A stretch of DNA of 64,000 bases from Acidimicrobiia bacterium UBA5794 (lineage in GTDB: Bacteria; Actinomycetota; Acidimicrobiia; Spongiisociales; UBA5794). Below the pieces are notes generated by a model, which did not search any database, was not told where the DNA came from, and saw nothing but the letters and a program-made list of their open reading frames with translations. Below, piece by piece: positions 8,104 through 15,955 of the stretch. Numbering within the stretch: the stretch's first letter is position 1; the number at the start of each line of letters is the position of its first letter. The translations under genes were made by a program, and so were the position numbers. The stretch covers positions 80,001 through 144,000 of the forward strand of contig DIDS01000032.1 of assembly GCA_002418265.1 (NCBI GenBank), read 5' to 3'.

Positions 8104-10029
8104 CTACCTCAGCGTCTCGATGTAGCTGACCAACGCATCCATGTCGGCGTCAGATAGATATGAATACGACGGCATCGTTGACCAATCTCTCGAAATCCGT
8201 GGATCGTTCAGATGCGCCTTGAGCCATCCAGAGTTGAAACCTTCCGAGCTTGCAACATGCATGACGTCGGGGCCAACTCTGAGGTGGCCGAGGAGGGCGG
8301 GGTTTTCGTGGACATAGTCTCCTGCGATGCTGACCGGTCCGAGCCCCACGTCTGTACCGACCGGTCGAACCGATTGTGTGTGGCATTCGCCGCAACCTTC
8401 AGAGATGTAGATGTTTCGACCAGCGAGTTCAGTTGAACCGGCCGGGTATATGCGCGCCTCATCACCGAGGATTGTCGGTTCTGTATTCGCCGGATCGATT
8501 GCGGGGAATGCCCCTGTGAGCAAGGCTGCTGCGATCCACACCGACGCGGCTCCCCACGCCAACCGCTTCCAGCTCGGCGCAATGACATCACCCTCAAACT
8601 CAAGGTCATAATCGATCGCACCGTCGCCGGTGCCGACCGATGTGGCATTGCCTTTCCCAAGCCGGGAGAAGGCGAACACGATCTGGGCTGCCGCAAACAA
8701 CAGGAGGGAAACGGCCGTGATCCAAAGGAACGGCTCCATCGAAACTGTCGTGATTTCCCATGCACTCCCGTTGTTGGCGAAGGATCCGCTCGCCGGTCCG
8801 GAGGCCCACGAAAATCCAGCAACGACACCCCCAGCGATGGTTCCGAATGCCACGCCCGTGAGTCCAGCCACTGACCAGCTGAAGTGAAGTGGGCTACCGG
8901 ATCTGCTGCCGCCTCGGATGATCGAGTGGGTGGCGAACAAAGCAAATGAGCCGATACCGAGGACTACAAGGAGGTCCTTTGCTTGGCTGAAGCTCGTCGA
9001 TTGAACAATTGCACTCGTGGAACGGAATGTGAGGAGCACGTTGACCATGGTCACAGCGCCGAGAGCCACGAACGCGACGGTTGCGTACCGCAACGTCGCG
9101 CGGTCGGCAATCCGTGTCACAGATCCATTCAGCATCAAACCCAGATCTGTTGCGATGGCCAGCAGCGGTACGAATGCCGTGATCGCCAATCCAGCACCAA
9201 GAGTCTCATACCAATCGGGTGCCGCGGAGAACATGAGGCCCGTTGCACTCATGGAACCCCAAACCAACGCAAGTGACCAGAACCCGATTGCCCCGAGCGG
9301 GCGTGGAGCGCTCGGGTCCGTCCCTGTGAGCGACGTCGCCGCAAAGTAGATGAGCCCGACGCTTGTGACGATCACAAACAGACCGGTGATGCTCGCCGAT
9401 GCAAAAGCCGTTTGGACCGAGCCACCGATTCCGTCCATGGGAGGGACCAGGCTGACCGCACTCGACAAAGCAAGCCACCAAGCGCCAGCGGTCAGATACC
9501 AGCCGGTTGCCCCGAGTCTGTTCCTCGCAGCCATCGCTGTTGAAGCAATGGAGATCGCGGCGAGGATGAATCCGACGACCGTGATGGCTCGTGCCCATAA
9601 TGGGGCTTCGAAGCCAGCGATTCCGGATTGCAGGCCGACGATGATCCCGATCGCGCCACCGAGCGTTCCAACGACGATGAGAAGCAGTGAAGCCGTTGAA
9701 AGTGCTGAACGCTTGATGTCGGTCTGGGTCGACCGCGAGATGGCAAACAGCGATGCACCGAGAAGGCCAGCAATGATCCAGCCATTCATCAAGAGGGTGC
9801 GGCCCGCCGGTGCGAGTCGTCCCGGCGACGTCGCGGCCGATCCGGAGAAAAGATCGGGAAGCACGCCCTGGAGCGCGGCGATGCCTGCCAGGATGAGTCC
9901 GAGGATCAGGAAAGCGGCTGCGACCATCAGGAACCGTTTCGCGGTGACCGAATCGGTCGTCGTCGACTCTCCCGTTGGAGTGTCTATGGTCGGAGTTTCC
10001 GCGGTCACGCTGGGGGCTTCCTCCTGCAT
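8104..10029 (-). CDS. Fusion of a degenerate cbb3-oxidase subunit I (CcoN-like) with a CcoO-type cytochrome c
   Basis: The first ~460 residues are about a dozen membrane helices that align by eye with CcoN: GRLAPAGRTLLMNG for the low-spin haem helix, VGLIYF, PLGAIGFWSLALVW, then APDWYETLG for the CcoN segment LPDWAQTLG. Where CcoN has its haem and copper histidines (RPLHTN, WYGHN, AGPHH, HVHSG) this protein has none. The last ~110 residues are a CcoO-like monohaem domain: GRNIYISEGCGECHTQSVRP (C546, C549, H550) and MPSY as distal methionine. It therefore cannot reduce oxygen as CcoN does; a haem-c electron carrier on an inert membrane scaffold is more likely. I chose ATG 10029; an in-frame GTG at 10089 would add 20 residues. 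It is co-transcribed with the repeat cytochrome. Confidence 0.85.
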   Translation of the reverse strand: MQEEAPSVTAETPTIDTPTGESTTTDSVTAKRFLMVAAAFLILGLILAGIAALQGVLPDLFSGSAATSPGRLAPAGRTLLMNGWIIAGLLGASLFAISRSTQTDIKRSALSTASLLLIVVGTLGGAIGIIVGLQSGIAGFEAPLWARAITVVGFILAAISIASTAMAARNRLGATGWYLTAGAWWLALSSAVSLVPPMDGIGGSVQTAFASASITGLFVIVTSVGLIYFAATSLTGTDPSAPRPLGAIGFWSLALVWGSMSATGLMFSAAPDWYETLGAGLAITAFVPLLAIATDLGLMLNGSVTRIADRATLRYATVAFVALGAVTMVNVLLTFRSTSAIVQSTSFSQAKDLLVVLGIGSFALFATHSIIRGGSRSGSPLHFSWSVAGLTGVAFGTIAGGVVAGFSWASGPASGSFANNGSAWEITTVSMEPFLWITAVSLLLFAAAQIVFAFSRLGKGNATSVGTGDGAIDYDLEFEGDVIAPSWKRLAWGAASVWIAAALLTGAFPAIDPANTEPTILGDEARIYPAGSTELAGRNIYISEGCGECHTQSVRPVGTDVGLGPVSIAGDYVHENPALLGHLRVGPDVMHVASSEGFNSGWLKAHLNDPRISRDWSTMPSYSYLSDADMDALVSYIETLR

Positions 10030-10153
10030 ACGGTGTGTTGCCCTGCCGACTTTCGGCCGTCGCAACTCTAGCCGTGCGACGGAGGTCACATGTATTCCGC
10101 CGGCTTGCTGGCCAGCAGGGCATTCGAGGACAGGTAGCCGATGCTGTTCATGA

Positions 10154-10181
10154 TTGGTGAGTGATCGCGGAGCATTACAAT
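10154..10181 (+). promoter_or_regulatory. Candidate promoter for the cytochrome b/Rieske operon
   Basis: TTGGTG at 10154-10159 and TACAAT at 10176-10181, 16 bp apart, lie in the divergent 175 bp gap just upstream of the four-helix gene. A GAAGGAA ribosome-binding site follows, before the TTG start at 10205. Assigned by eye only. Confidence 0.45.
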
Positions 10182-10204
10182 GACGCCATCACGAAGGAAC
10201 ACGG

Positions 10205-10789
10205 TTGAACGAACGCAGACGACTTGTCATCGGATATCTCGCGATCCTCGTCGGGATCGCTACGACGATCCTTGCTTCCGTGGGTGTACACATGTCGGAA
10301 GCCCCCGAGTTCGATGAATTCGGCAAGGCCCTTTATTCGTTCATGCCACGGGGTTGGGTGATCGTGACGTTCTTCCAATCCGTCGCGCTCTGCGGTGTCC
10401 TTCTGGCGATGGCTGGTGCGACGTTCGGGTTCATCTACAAGCGACCGCTCACCTGGGCGCGAGCGATGCTCGGAGCCGTCCTCTTTTCTGCTTTGATGAT
10501 GATTCTGTTCGCGGTCATCCCGAACCAATTCCTCACTCTCGCGCAGTCTACACTTGAGTGGACTCCGCAGAAGGTCTTCGTGACCATTCCGCCGATTCTT
10601 GTGCTCAACAACACCGTGGAGATTTCGTACGCTGCTCTGAAGGACATGATCTCGGCGGGTTATGTCACAACGATGCTCATCGTCATAGCAATCGTCATGT
10701 ACCAGATCCAAGAGCGGGCGAAAAGAACAGACGTGCCGAAGCCAGCCCCGGTTTCGGACTACGGACGACCAATGCGATTGGAGCGCTGA
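10205..10789 (+). CDS. Four-helix membrane protein heading the cytochrome bc-type operon
   Basis: I do not recognise the family. The 194 aa protein has membrane helices at about 7-28, 50-77, 85-105 and 150-168 and a basic cytoplasmic tail. The loop between helices 3 and 4 carries NQFLTLAQSTLEWTPQKVF. TTG at 10205 is chosen because GAAGGAA lies at the right distance. Its stop overlaps the ferredoxin start by one base, and it leads an operon with ferredoxin, cytochrome b, Rieske and dihaem cytochrome genes, so a structural or quinone-site subunit role in that complex is inferred. Confidence 0.8.
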   Translation: MNERRRLVIGYLAILVGIATTILASVGVHMSEAPEFDEFGKALYSFMPRGWVIVTFFQSVALCGVLLAMAGATFGFIYKRPLTWARAMLGAVLFSALMMILFAVIPNQFLTLAQSTLEWTPQKVFVTIPPILVLNNTVEISYAALKDMISAGYVTTMLIVIAIVMYQIQERAKRTDVPKPAPVSDYGRPMRLER

Positions 10790-11232
10790 TGGCCAAAGAA
10801 GCCTGGCTCGAAACCCCGCCAATCCGCGATGACTATCAACTTGCCATTGTGGATACGGCATACATGACTGCTGCCGTCAAGCCAAAGCAGTTCATTCACA
10901 TCAATGAATCAGAGTGCATCCTCTGTGCCGGTTGTGTGGACATCTGCCCGTGGAAATGCATCCACTTCCTCACTCCCGACATCGTGACGGAAACGTTCGG
11001 TGTTGAACATCCAAGTGCCAAGGAAGAGAACGGAGCATTGTTCCTGATTGACGACACGGAATGCACACGGTGCAAACTATGCATCGATCGCTGCCCAACG
11101 AACGTGATCACGATCGGAAAGTTCGGCGGGTCCGTTGCGGATCAGGTCAGTGAATACGACTCAGCGCCATGGGAATACGACACGGGTGCCAGAGACACCA
11201 AGAGCGGTGTCGCGTATGGTGTTCGCTGGTAG
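10789..11232 (+). CDS. 2[4Fe-4S] ferredoxin-type protein of the cytochrome b/Rieske operon
   Basis: A 147 aa protein with two complete [4Fe-4S] motifs: C43-x2-C46-x2-C49-x3-C53-P (SECILCAGCVDICP) and C92-x2-C95-x2-C98-x3-C102-P (ECTRCKLCIDRCP), separated by about 40 residues. It has no signal peptide or helix, so it is predicted to sit on the cytoplasmic face. The start ATG overlaps the upstream stop (TGATG). A low-potential iron-sulfur protein inside a quinol:cytochrome c-type operon is unusual; it might pass electrons to or from the quinone pool through the complex. Confidence 0.92.
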   Translation: MAKEAWLETPPIRDDYQLAIVDTAYMTAAVKPKQFIHINESECILCAGCVDICPWKCIHFLTPDIVTETFGVEHPSAKEENGALFLIDDTECTRCKLCIDRCPTNVITIGKFGGSVADQVSEYDSAPWEYDTGARDTKSGVAYGVRW

Positions 11233-11256
11233 GGATTGAGAAGGAGAAAGACGCAC

Positions 11257-12033
11257 GTGGCAGACGGGAACGGGAAAGGCGGAGTACTCACCGCTGTGAA
11301 GGGGATGGGTACCCATCTTCGCAATTCCCAGGTGTGGAACTCGATCTTTCGGCCCGGCTCTCCCGCGCGAGCAGACAGCACCGATTCTCCGAGGAACCGC
11401 GCCTACGTGGTGATGAACAATGTGCTGTACCACCTTCACCCGGTGAAGGTGAAGCGTCACGGGTTGAAGGTTTCGTATGTGCTGTGTCTCGGCGGATTGA
11501 GTTTCTTCCTTTTCATCATCCTCACCGTGACCGGCATCTTCTTGATGTTCTACTACCGACCCACCTCGCCAGCGGCATACTTTGATCTCCAAGCTCTTGC
11601 AACCGACGTTGCATTCGGTCAGCTGGTGCGCAACATGCATCGATGGGGTGCTCACCTCATGGTCATCACCGTGTTCCTCCACATGACGCGCGTGTTCTAT
11701 CACGGTGCATACAAACCGCCCCGCGAGTTCAACTGGGTGGTCGGCATCATCCTCCTGCTGTTGACACTTCTCCTGTCGTTCACCGGCTACCTCCTGCCAT
11801 GGGATCAGCTTGCATTGTGGGCGGTCACTGTCGGCTCGAACATGGGCGCCTATGCACCGGTTTTCGGTGAGCAAGTGTCCTTCATCCTTGTGGGAGGGGT
11901 GCAGATCACTGCCGACACACTGTTGCGTTTTTATGTCCTCCATGTCCTCTTCCTTCCGTTTGTCATCGTCATCTTCATGGCCGTCCACTTCTGGCGGGTC
12001 CGTAAAGATGGCGGCATATCAGGACCCCTGTAA
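11257..12033 (+). CDS. Cytochrome b, N-terminal half (cytochrome b6-like)
   Basis: This 258 aa protein carries the four-helix haem-binding half of cytochrome b. The two histidine pairs that hold haems bL and bH are visible: the helix [11 protein letters not shown]...FLHMTR and the helix [11 protein letters not shown]...AVHFWR. The Q-cycle region is present as [23 protein letters not shown], and it ends [10 protein letters not shown], a typical b6 C-terminus. The GTG at 11257 is chosen over the TTG at 11236 because AAGGAGA lies 6-10 bases before it. The C-terminal half is the next gene, so the subunit is split as in b6f complexes. Confidence 0.93.
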   Translation: MADGNGKGGVLTAVKGMGTHLRNSQVWNSIFRPGSPARADSTDSPRNRAYVVMNNVLYHLHPVKVKRHGLKVSYVLCLGGLSFFLFIILTVTGIFLMFYYRPTSPAAYFDLQALATDVAFGQLVRNMHRWGAHLMVITVFLHMTRVFYHGAYKPPREFNWVVGIILLLLTLLLSFTGYLLPWDQLALWAVTVGSNMGAYAPVFGEQVSFILVGGVQITADTLLRFYVLHVLFLPFVIVIFMAVHFWRVRKDGGISGPL

Positions 12034-12042
12034 GGAGATCGT

Positions 12043-12942
12043 GTGGCACAGCTACCAGAGAATCTCCTGAGGCGTGCAGCCGAGGCGAGAGCAAAAGCCG
12101 AAGGCATCCCAGTCGAGGAGGCGTTGGCTGAGATGAAAGGTGAAGCACCACCGGCTGGCGCCGACGCCGCCGCTCCTTCGGCCGGGGCACCGGCACCCGT
12201 TGCCGCCTCTGGCGGGCCGGTTCGGGATCTCGACGCAGAATCGTCGAAGTTCGGTGTGCCACGACCGCTCCTCGACCGTGGCATGCGCGCACGAGCCCGA
12301 AAGGACGGAACCGCGGTACCGGCAATGGCGGGCGCGGCTGTAGCCGCTAGCCCTGCCGCCGGCAAAGCCGCTCCTGCTGCCCCTGCTGCGCCAGGTGGTC
12401 CACCTCCCGCTGCAGGTCCTCCTCCAGGGGTGCGTACGCAGCGCCTCCTGACCGTCGTCAAAGCAGGAGCCATCCAAGGAACGACGAAAGAGCCCCAGGA
12501 CAAGGTCAACGTGTGGCCACATCTGCTCGCCATCGAGTTTGTCGCACTCTTGGCAATGCTTGCGCTACTCACATTGATGTCTGCATTCATCGACGCACCA
12601 CTGCTTGAATTCGCAAACTTCAACCAGCAGCCGAACCCGTCGAAGGCACCGTGGTACTTCCTCGGCCTCCAGGAGTTGCTCGCATACTTCGACCCTCAGG
12701 TCGCAGGCGTCCTGCTACCCACGTTCGGCATGATTGCGTTGATGTTCATTCCCTACGTGGACCGGAACCCATCCGTCCGCCCGTCCGATCGCAAGCTCGC
12801 GTTCTCGATCTTCACGGTCTTTTTCATGGCTGCCTCGATCCTCACCATTTTCGGATCATTCTTCCGAGGACCGGGGTTCAACTTTGTGTTCCCATGGCGC
12901 GATGGCATATTCTTTGACGACTTAAAGACGTTACTCGAATGA
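12043..12942 (+). CDS. Cytochrome b, C-terminal half (subunit IV-like) with N-terminal helical-repeat extension
   Basis: The last ~150 residues are the three-helix C-terminal half of cytochrome b: NVWPHLLAIEF, the Qo-site segment KAPWYFLGLQELLAYF (in place of PEWY) and a final helix. The first ~130 residues are an added part: a clear copy of the small helical unit at 4-32 (ENLLRRAAEARAKAEG...EEALAEMKG), a weaker one at about 64-96 (VPRPLLDRGMRARARKDG), and an Ala/Pro-rich linker. The unit is the same as that repeated three times in the cytochrome c at 6642-8099. The GTG start at 12043 is preceded by AAGGAG. The stop overlaps the Rieske start. Confidence 0.9.
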   Translation: MAQLPENLLRRAAEARAKAEGIPVEEALAEMKGEAPPAGADAAAPSAGAPAPVAASGGPVRDLDAESSKFGVPRPLLDRGMRARARKDGTAVPAMAGAAVAASPAAGKAAPAAPAAPGGPPPAAGPPPGVRTQRLLTVVKAGAIQGTTKEPQDKVNVWPHLLAIEFVALLAMLALLTLMSAFIDAPLLEFANFNQQPNPSKAPWYFLGLQELLAYFDPQVAGVLLPTFGMIALMFIPYVDRNPSVRPSDRKLAFSIFTVFFMAASILTIFGSFFRGPGFNFVFPWRDGIFFDDLKTLLE

Positions 12943-13787
12943 CCACGACCACCTTCATCCTCATCCTGATTGGCGCTGGCGTTGTTGCCCTGGCCGGCAT
13001 CATTGTTGTCGCTGCGCGCCGATCCGAATCGGAGGGTGCCGCAACCCCAGCCGAGCTGGATCGGAAGGCGGTCAAGGCTGATCGTGCTCGTCGGGCGAGA
13101 CTTGCCGAGGCCCAGGCCGAAGGCGGAAACGGTGGTGGCGTTGCGACGATGGTCGCCGCTCCTGCCGAGTTCGACGATGATCCTCCCAAACAGGAGATCT
13201 CCTCCGAGGAATACGGCGTCACCCGTCGCAAGTTCTTCAATCGTGCGCTTACCGCTGTGTTCGGTCTCTTCATGTTGCAGTTTACGCTCGCGAGCCTTGC
13301 GTTCATGTGGCCAAAGCTCAAAGGTGGCTTCGGAACACCCATCAATGCTGGCAAGGTCTCCGATCTCAAGGCTGAGGTCCTCGTTGCTGGTTCTCTCGTG
13401 CCCAAGTTCGTGCCACCAGCCCAGGCGTGGATCGTTCCATTCGAGATGTCGAAACTCAAAGGCTCCTCGTTTGAATCGGTTCCCTTTGTGGTCGCTGGGG
13501 GTGAATCGGACGGTGTCGGTCTCATGGCGCTGTGGCAACGCTGCGTCCACCTTGGGTGTCGGGTTCCTTCATGTGAGTCATCCCAGGGTTTCGAATGTCC
13601 GTGTCATGGATCCAAATACAACGGTCACGGAGAGTATTCACAGGGACCTGCCCCACGAAATCTCGACCGCTTTGGCGTGTCGGTCAACGACGCTGGCGAA
13701 CTGATCGTCGAGACCGGCAACATCGTCCAAACCTCTCGGTCCAAGCACTTCACGATCCTGTATCCCCAAGGGCCCTTCTGTGTTTGA
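12939..13787 (+). CDS. Rieske iron-sulfur subunit of a quinol:cytochrome c reductase
   Basis: A 282 aa Rieske protein that moves electrons from menaquinol to cytochrome c. Cluster ligands are C202/H204 (CVHLGC) and C220/H223 (CPCHGSKY), with C207 and C222 as the disulfide pair. There are two N-terminal helices: 5-26 and then 103-123 directly after a twin-arginine-like TRRKFF, so Tat export of the folded cluster domain is likely. Between them is a charged Ala/Arg-rich stretch. ATG at 12939 overlaps the preceding stop (ATGA), indicating coupled translation. Confidence 0.95.
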   Translation: MTTTTFILILIGAGVVALAGIIVVAARRSESEGAATPAELDRKAVKADRARRARLAEAQAEGGNGGGVATMVAAPAEFDDDPPKQEISSEEYGVTRRKFFNRALTAVFGLFMLQFTLASLAFMWPKLKGGFGTPINAGKVSDLKAEVLVAGSLVPKFVPPAQAWIVPFEMSKLKGSSFESVPFVVAGGESDGVGLMALWQRCVHLGCRVPSCESSQGFECPCHGSKYNGHGEYSQGPAPRNLDRFGVSVNDAGELIVETGNIVQTSRSKHFTILYPQGPFCV

Positions 13788-15372
13788 TGGCGCGGCGGTT
13801 CACACACTGAGTTTCGTTTTCGCGACCGAAAGCTCCGAACCGGTCTCAACCGGTGGCGTTGGCATGGGTGCGCTCGTCCTCACATTGGCAGTCATCCTCC
13901 TGCTCAGTTGGATGGCTTATCTGTATGTCAACACTCGGAGAAAGCGGGCAGCAGCGAATGAGGCTGCGCCGCCCAACCTCGCTCAACCGATATCGGACGA
14001 CGAGTTCGAGAACGTGAAGCTGACCCGTGTGCTTCGTGCAGCGCTGTTCGGATCCATCCTCCTTGCGATCGCCATGCCGTGGTATGCCCTCAATGAGCCT
14101 GACCGCCAAGCTGAGGCTGCCGAGATGATTGTTGATGCTGACATCGAGGCCGGGGCACATTGGTACAGCATCAACGGGTTCCAGTGTGTCAACTGCCATG
14201 GACCGTCTGCCGGGGGTGGTGCAGCACCGTTCACGGAGCCTCGTTCTGGTGTCGCCACCAGCTGGAAGGTTCCATCACTCAACGACATCTTTTTTCGATA
14301 CACCGATGATGAGGTCAAGCATTGGATCGTCTTTGGACGTGACGGTACACCCATGCCGGCAAACGGTTTGGAGGGTGGCGGTGCCATGACCGTTCAGGAA
14401 GTCGATCAGGTCATGGCATACCTCAAGTCGATCCAGATCACTCAACAGGAAGCCTTCGCACAGGCAGAATCCGCCACCAGCCTCGCATTGGCGGCAATAG
14501 AGGGTGGTGCGACCGCTACCCGGGATCTGATCGCCGCCCAAGAGGCGAAGATCGCGTTGGTCAAAGATGCTGGACGCCAACTTGACATCATCGGTGGCTT
14601 CCCTGATGACATCAAGGATCTGTTCCAAGCTGATGGTTCATGCACTGTCGAATCGGCGGCACTCGTGACGGCTACGTGTGCCAATCCCGCTCCTGACGCG
14701 GACAGGGATGGGCTGGCAGATGTCGTTGAGGGACCCCTGACGGCGATGGCAAACGCCACGCTTCAAGCCGTGGTGGGAGCCCCGGCGACTGCTCAGGCGA
14801 TTTACTCGTTCACGTTTGACCCAACGAATGCCTTCACCAACGAAGATCCTGTTGCGAAGGCGCCTCTGCCCGACCTTGAAGCGGCGAAGGAATTCCTCAA
14901 TGCCGTCGAAACAGAGGTGCTACTGCTCGGAGTCACGTTCGACCGTGAAGACGCATTTCTTGCCGATCTGGTTTCGGGACTCGACTTCCTGAACGCGGCC
15001 GCCGAGACCCAACTGTGGGACGTCGACTATGACGCGAAGGCAGTCGAGATGGACGTCACCTTGGAAGAAGCAAAGCAGGCAGCCGGGTTGTTCAACGCCT
15101 ACTGTGCCCGCTGCCACACCGGTGGATACTCTGCAGGTGCGGCATTCGAACAGGGAGCCGGGTCGGGAGCGTGGGGTCCTTCCCTTCTCGACAACCGCGC
15201 AGTCACCCAGTTTCCCGAGATCCAAGATCACATCAATTTCATCATCGATGGATCTGAGGACGCGAAGAAGTACGGAATCAATGGGCTCGGATCCGGTCGT
15301 ATGCCTGCGTTCGGTGAAATCCTGTCGGTGACACAGATTGAGCTCATCGCCAAGTACGAAAGGACATTGTGA
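13780..15372 (+). CDS. Membrane-anchored dihaem cytochrome c of the Rieske/cytochrome b complex
   Basis: This 530 aa protein has two N-terminal helices (about 29-49 and 84-101) and two cytochrome c domains: CVNCH at 136-140 with M192 (TPMPANG), and CARCH at 442-446 with M508 (GRMPAFG). The ~220 residues between the haem domains are unusual and include an Asp-rich DADRDGLADVVEG loop at about 306-318 that resembles a calcium-binding repeat. Its position after Rieske suggests the cytochrome c1-like subunit. GTG 13780 overlaps the Rieske 3' end by 8 bases; the exact start is uncertain. Confidence 0.88.
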   Translation: MFDGAAVHTLSFVFATESSEPVSTGGVGMGALVLTLAVILLLSWMAYLYVNTRRKRAAANEAAPPNLAQPISDDEFENVKLTRVLRAALFGSILLAIAMPWYALNEPDRQAEAAEMIVDADIEAGAHWYSINGFQCVNCHGPSAGGGAAPFTEPRSGVATSWKVPSLNDIFFRYTDDEVKHWIVFGRDGTPMPANGLEGGGAMTVQEVDQVMAYLKSIQITQQEAFAQAESATSLALAAIEGGATATRDLIAAQEAKIALVKDAGRQLDIIGGFPDDIKDLFQADGSCTVESAALVTATCANPAPDADRDGLADVVEGPLTAMANATLQAVVGAPATAQAIYSFTFDPTNAFTNEDPVAKAPLPDLEAAKEFLNAVETEVLLLGVTFDREDAFLADLVSGLDFLNAAAETQLWDVDYDAKAVEMDVTLEEAKQAAGLFNAYCARCHTGGYSAGAAFEQGAGSGAWGPSLLDNRAVTQFPEIQDHINFIIDGSEDAKKYGINGLGSGRMPAFGEILSVTQIELIAKYERTL

Positions 15373-15887
15373 TGCCGAACCCCAAGCGCGACTTCATCGA
15401 TGTCATTCGCAGGGACGAGTCAGGGCTTTCGAAGCTCGAAATGCTCGGTCTGATTGCCTTCATCCTGTCCCTGCTCGCCATGGTCCCGTTCATCAGAGAC
15501 TTCACGATCAACCTCGTGGGAACGGTCTTCGATCAATTTGACGAAGAGACGGGGCAGCACAGCGACCTGTCCATTGCAGCACGCGGGATCGTGATCGTGG
15601 CTGGCGCCGTCCTCGTTTTCATCGGCTCCGGTTGGCTGATTCTTTGGACCGACGTGGGAAAACGCCTTGCCTTCTTGCTCACCGGAGCCGCCACGTTTGG
15701 ATGGCTGACCGTCAACGGAATTTTGTTCACCGTGTACGCACCGCGAGGTATCCGACCCGCGAACCTCGAGGGACTCAGTGCCCTCCAGATGCGTCTCCCG
15801 GCCATAGCGATGTCCCTTGGTGCTTTCGTTCTCTTCCTGATGTTCTCCGTAGCCCTCACCCGCTACGAGGCAGATGTGGAGGAATGA
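15372..15887 (+). CDS. Four-helix membrane protein closing the cytochrome b/Rieske operon
   Basis: A 171 aa membrane protein of unknown family, with helices at about 24-41, 70-92, 98-118 and 142-162 and a charged N-terminus (MPNPKRDFIDVIRRDES). ATG 15372 overlaps the preceding stop (TGATG); a GTG one codon earlier is also possible. Operon position makes an accessory subunit of the quinol-oxidising complex the simplest guess. A hairpin begins at its stop codon. Confidence 0.78.
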   Translation: MPNPKRDFIDVIRRDESGLSKLEMLGLIAFILSLLAMVPFIRDFTINLVGTVFDQFDEETGQHSDLSIAARGIVIVAGAVLVFIGSGWLILWTDVGKRLAFLLTGAATFGWLTVNGILFTVYAPRGIRPANLEGLSALQMRLPAIAMSLGAFVLFLMFSVALTRYEADVEE

Positions 15888-15904
15888 ATCGCCAAAGGCG
15901 ATTC
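15886..15904. terminator. Short hairpin after the cytochrome b/Rieske operon
   Basis: GAATCGCC (15886-15893), a 3-base AAA loop and GGCGATTC (15897-15904) form a perfect 8 bp stem overlapping the stop codon of the last operon gene. There is no clear T-run, so it may act with the stronger hairpin at 15921 or protect the mRNA end. Confidence 0.5.
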
Positions 15905-15920
15905 ACTCCGGCTTTCAGCT

Positions 15921-15955
15921 GAATCGTCCGTGAGCCGATGGCTCACGGACGATTC
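15921..15955. terminator. Long perfect hairpin between convergent operon and rex
   Basis: Arms of 16 bp (15921-15936 and 15940-15955, GAATCGTCCGTGAGCC and its exact complement) close on a 3-base GAT loop. The structure lies between two convergent genes and covers the last codons and stop of rex, so it is best read as a bidirectional terminator. Confidence 0.7.

Noticed and set aside
8104..10029. Functional cbb3 terminal oxidase
   Set aside because: No haem or copper ligand histidines at the CcoN positions.
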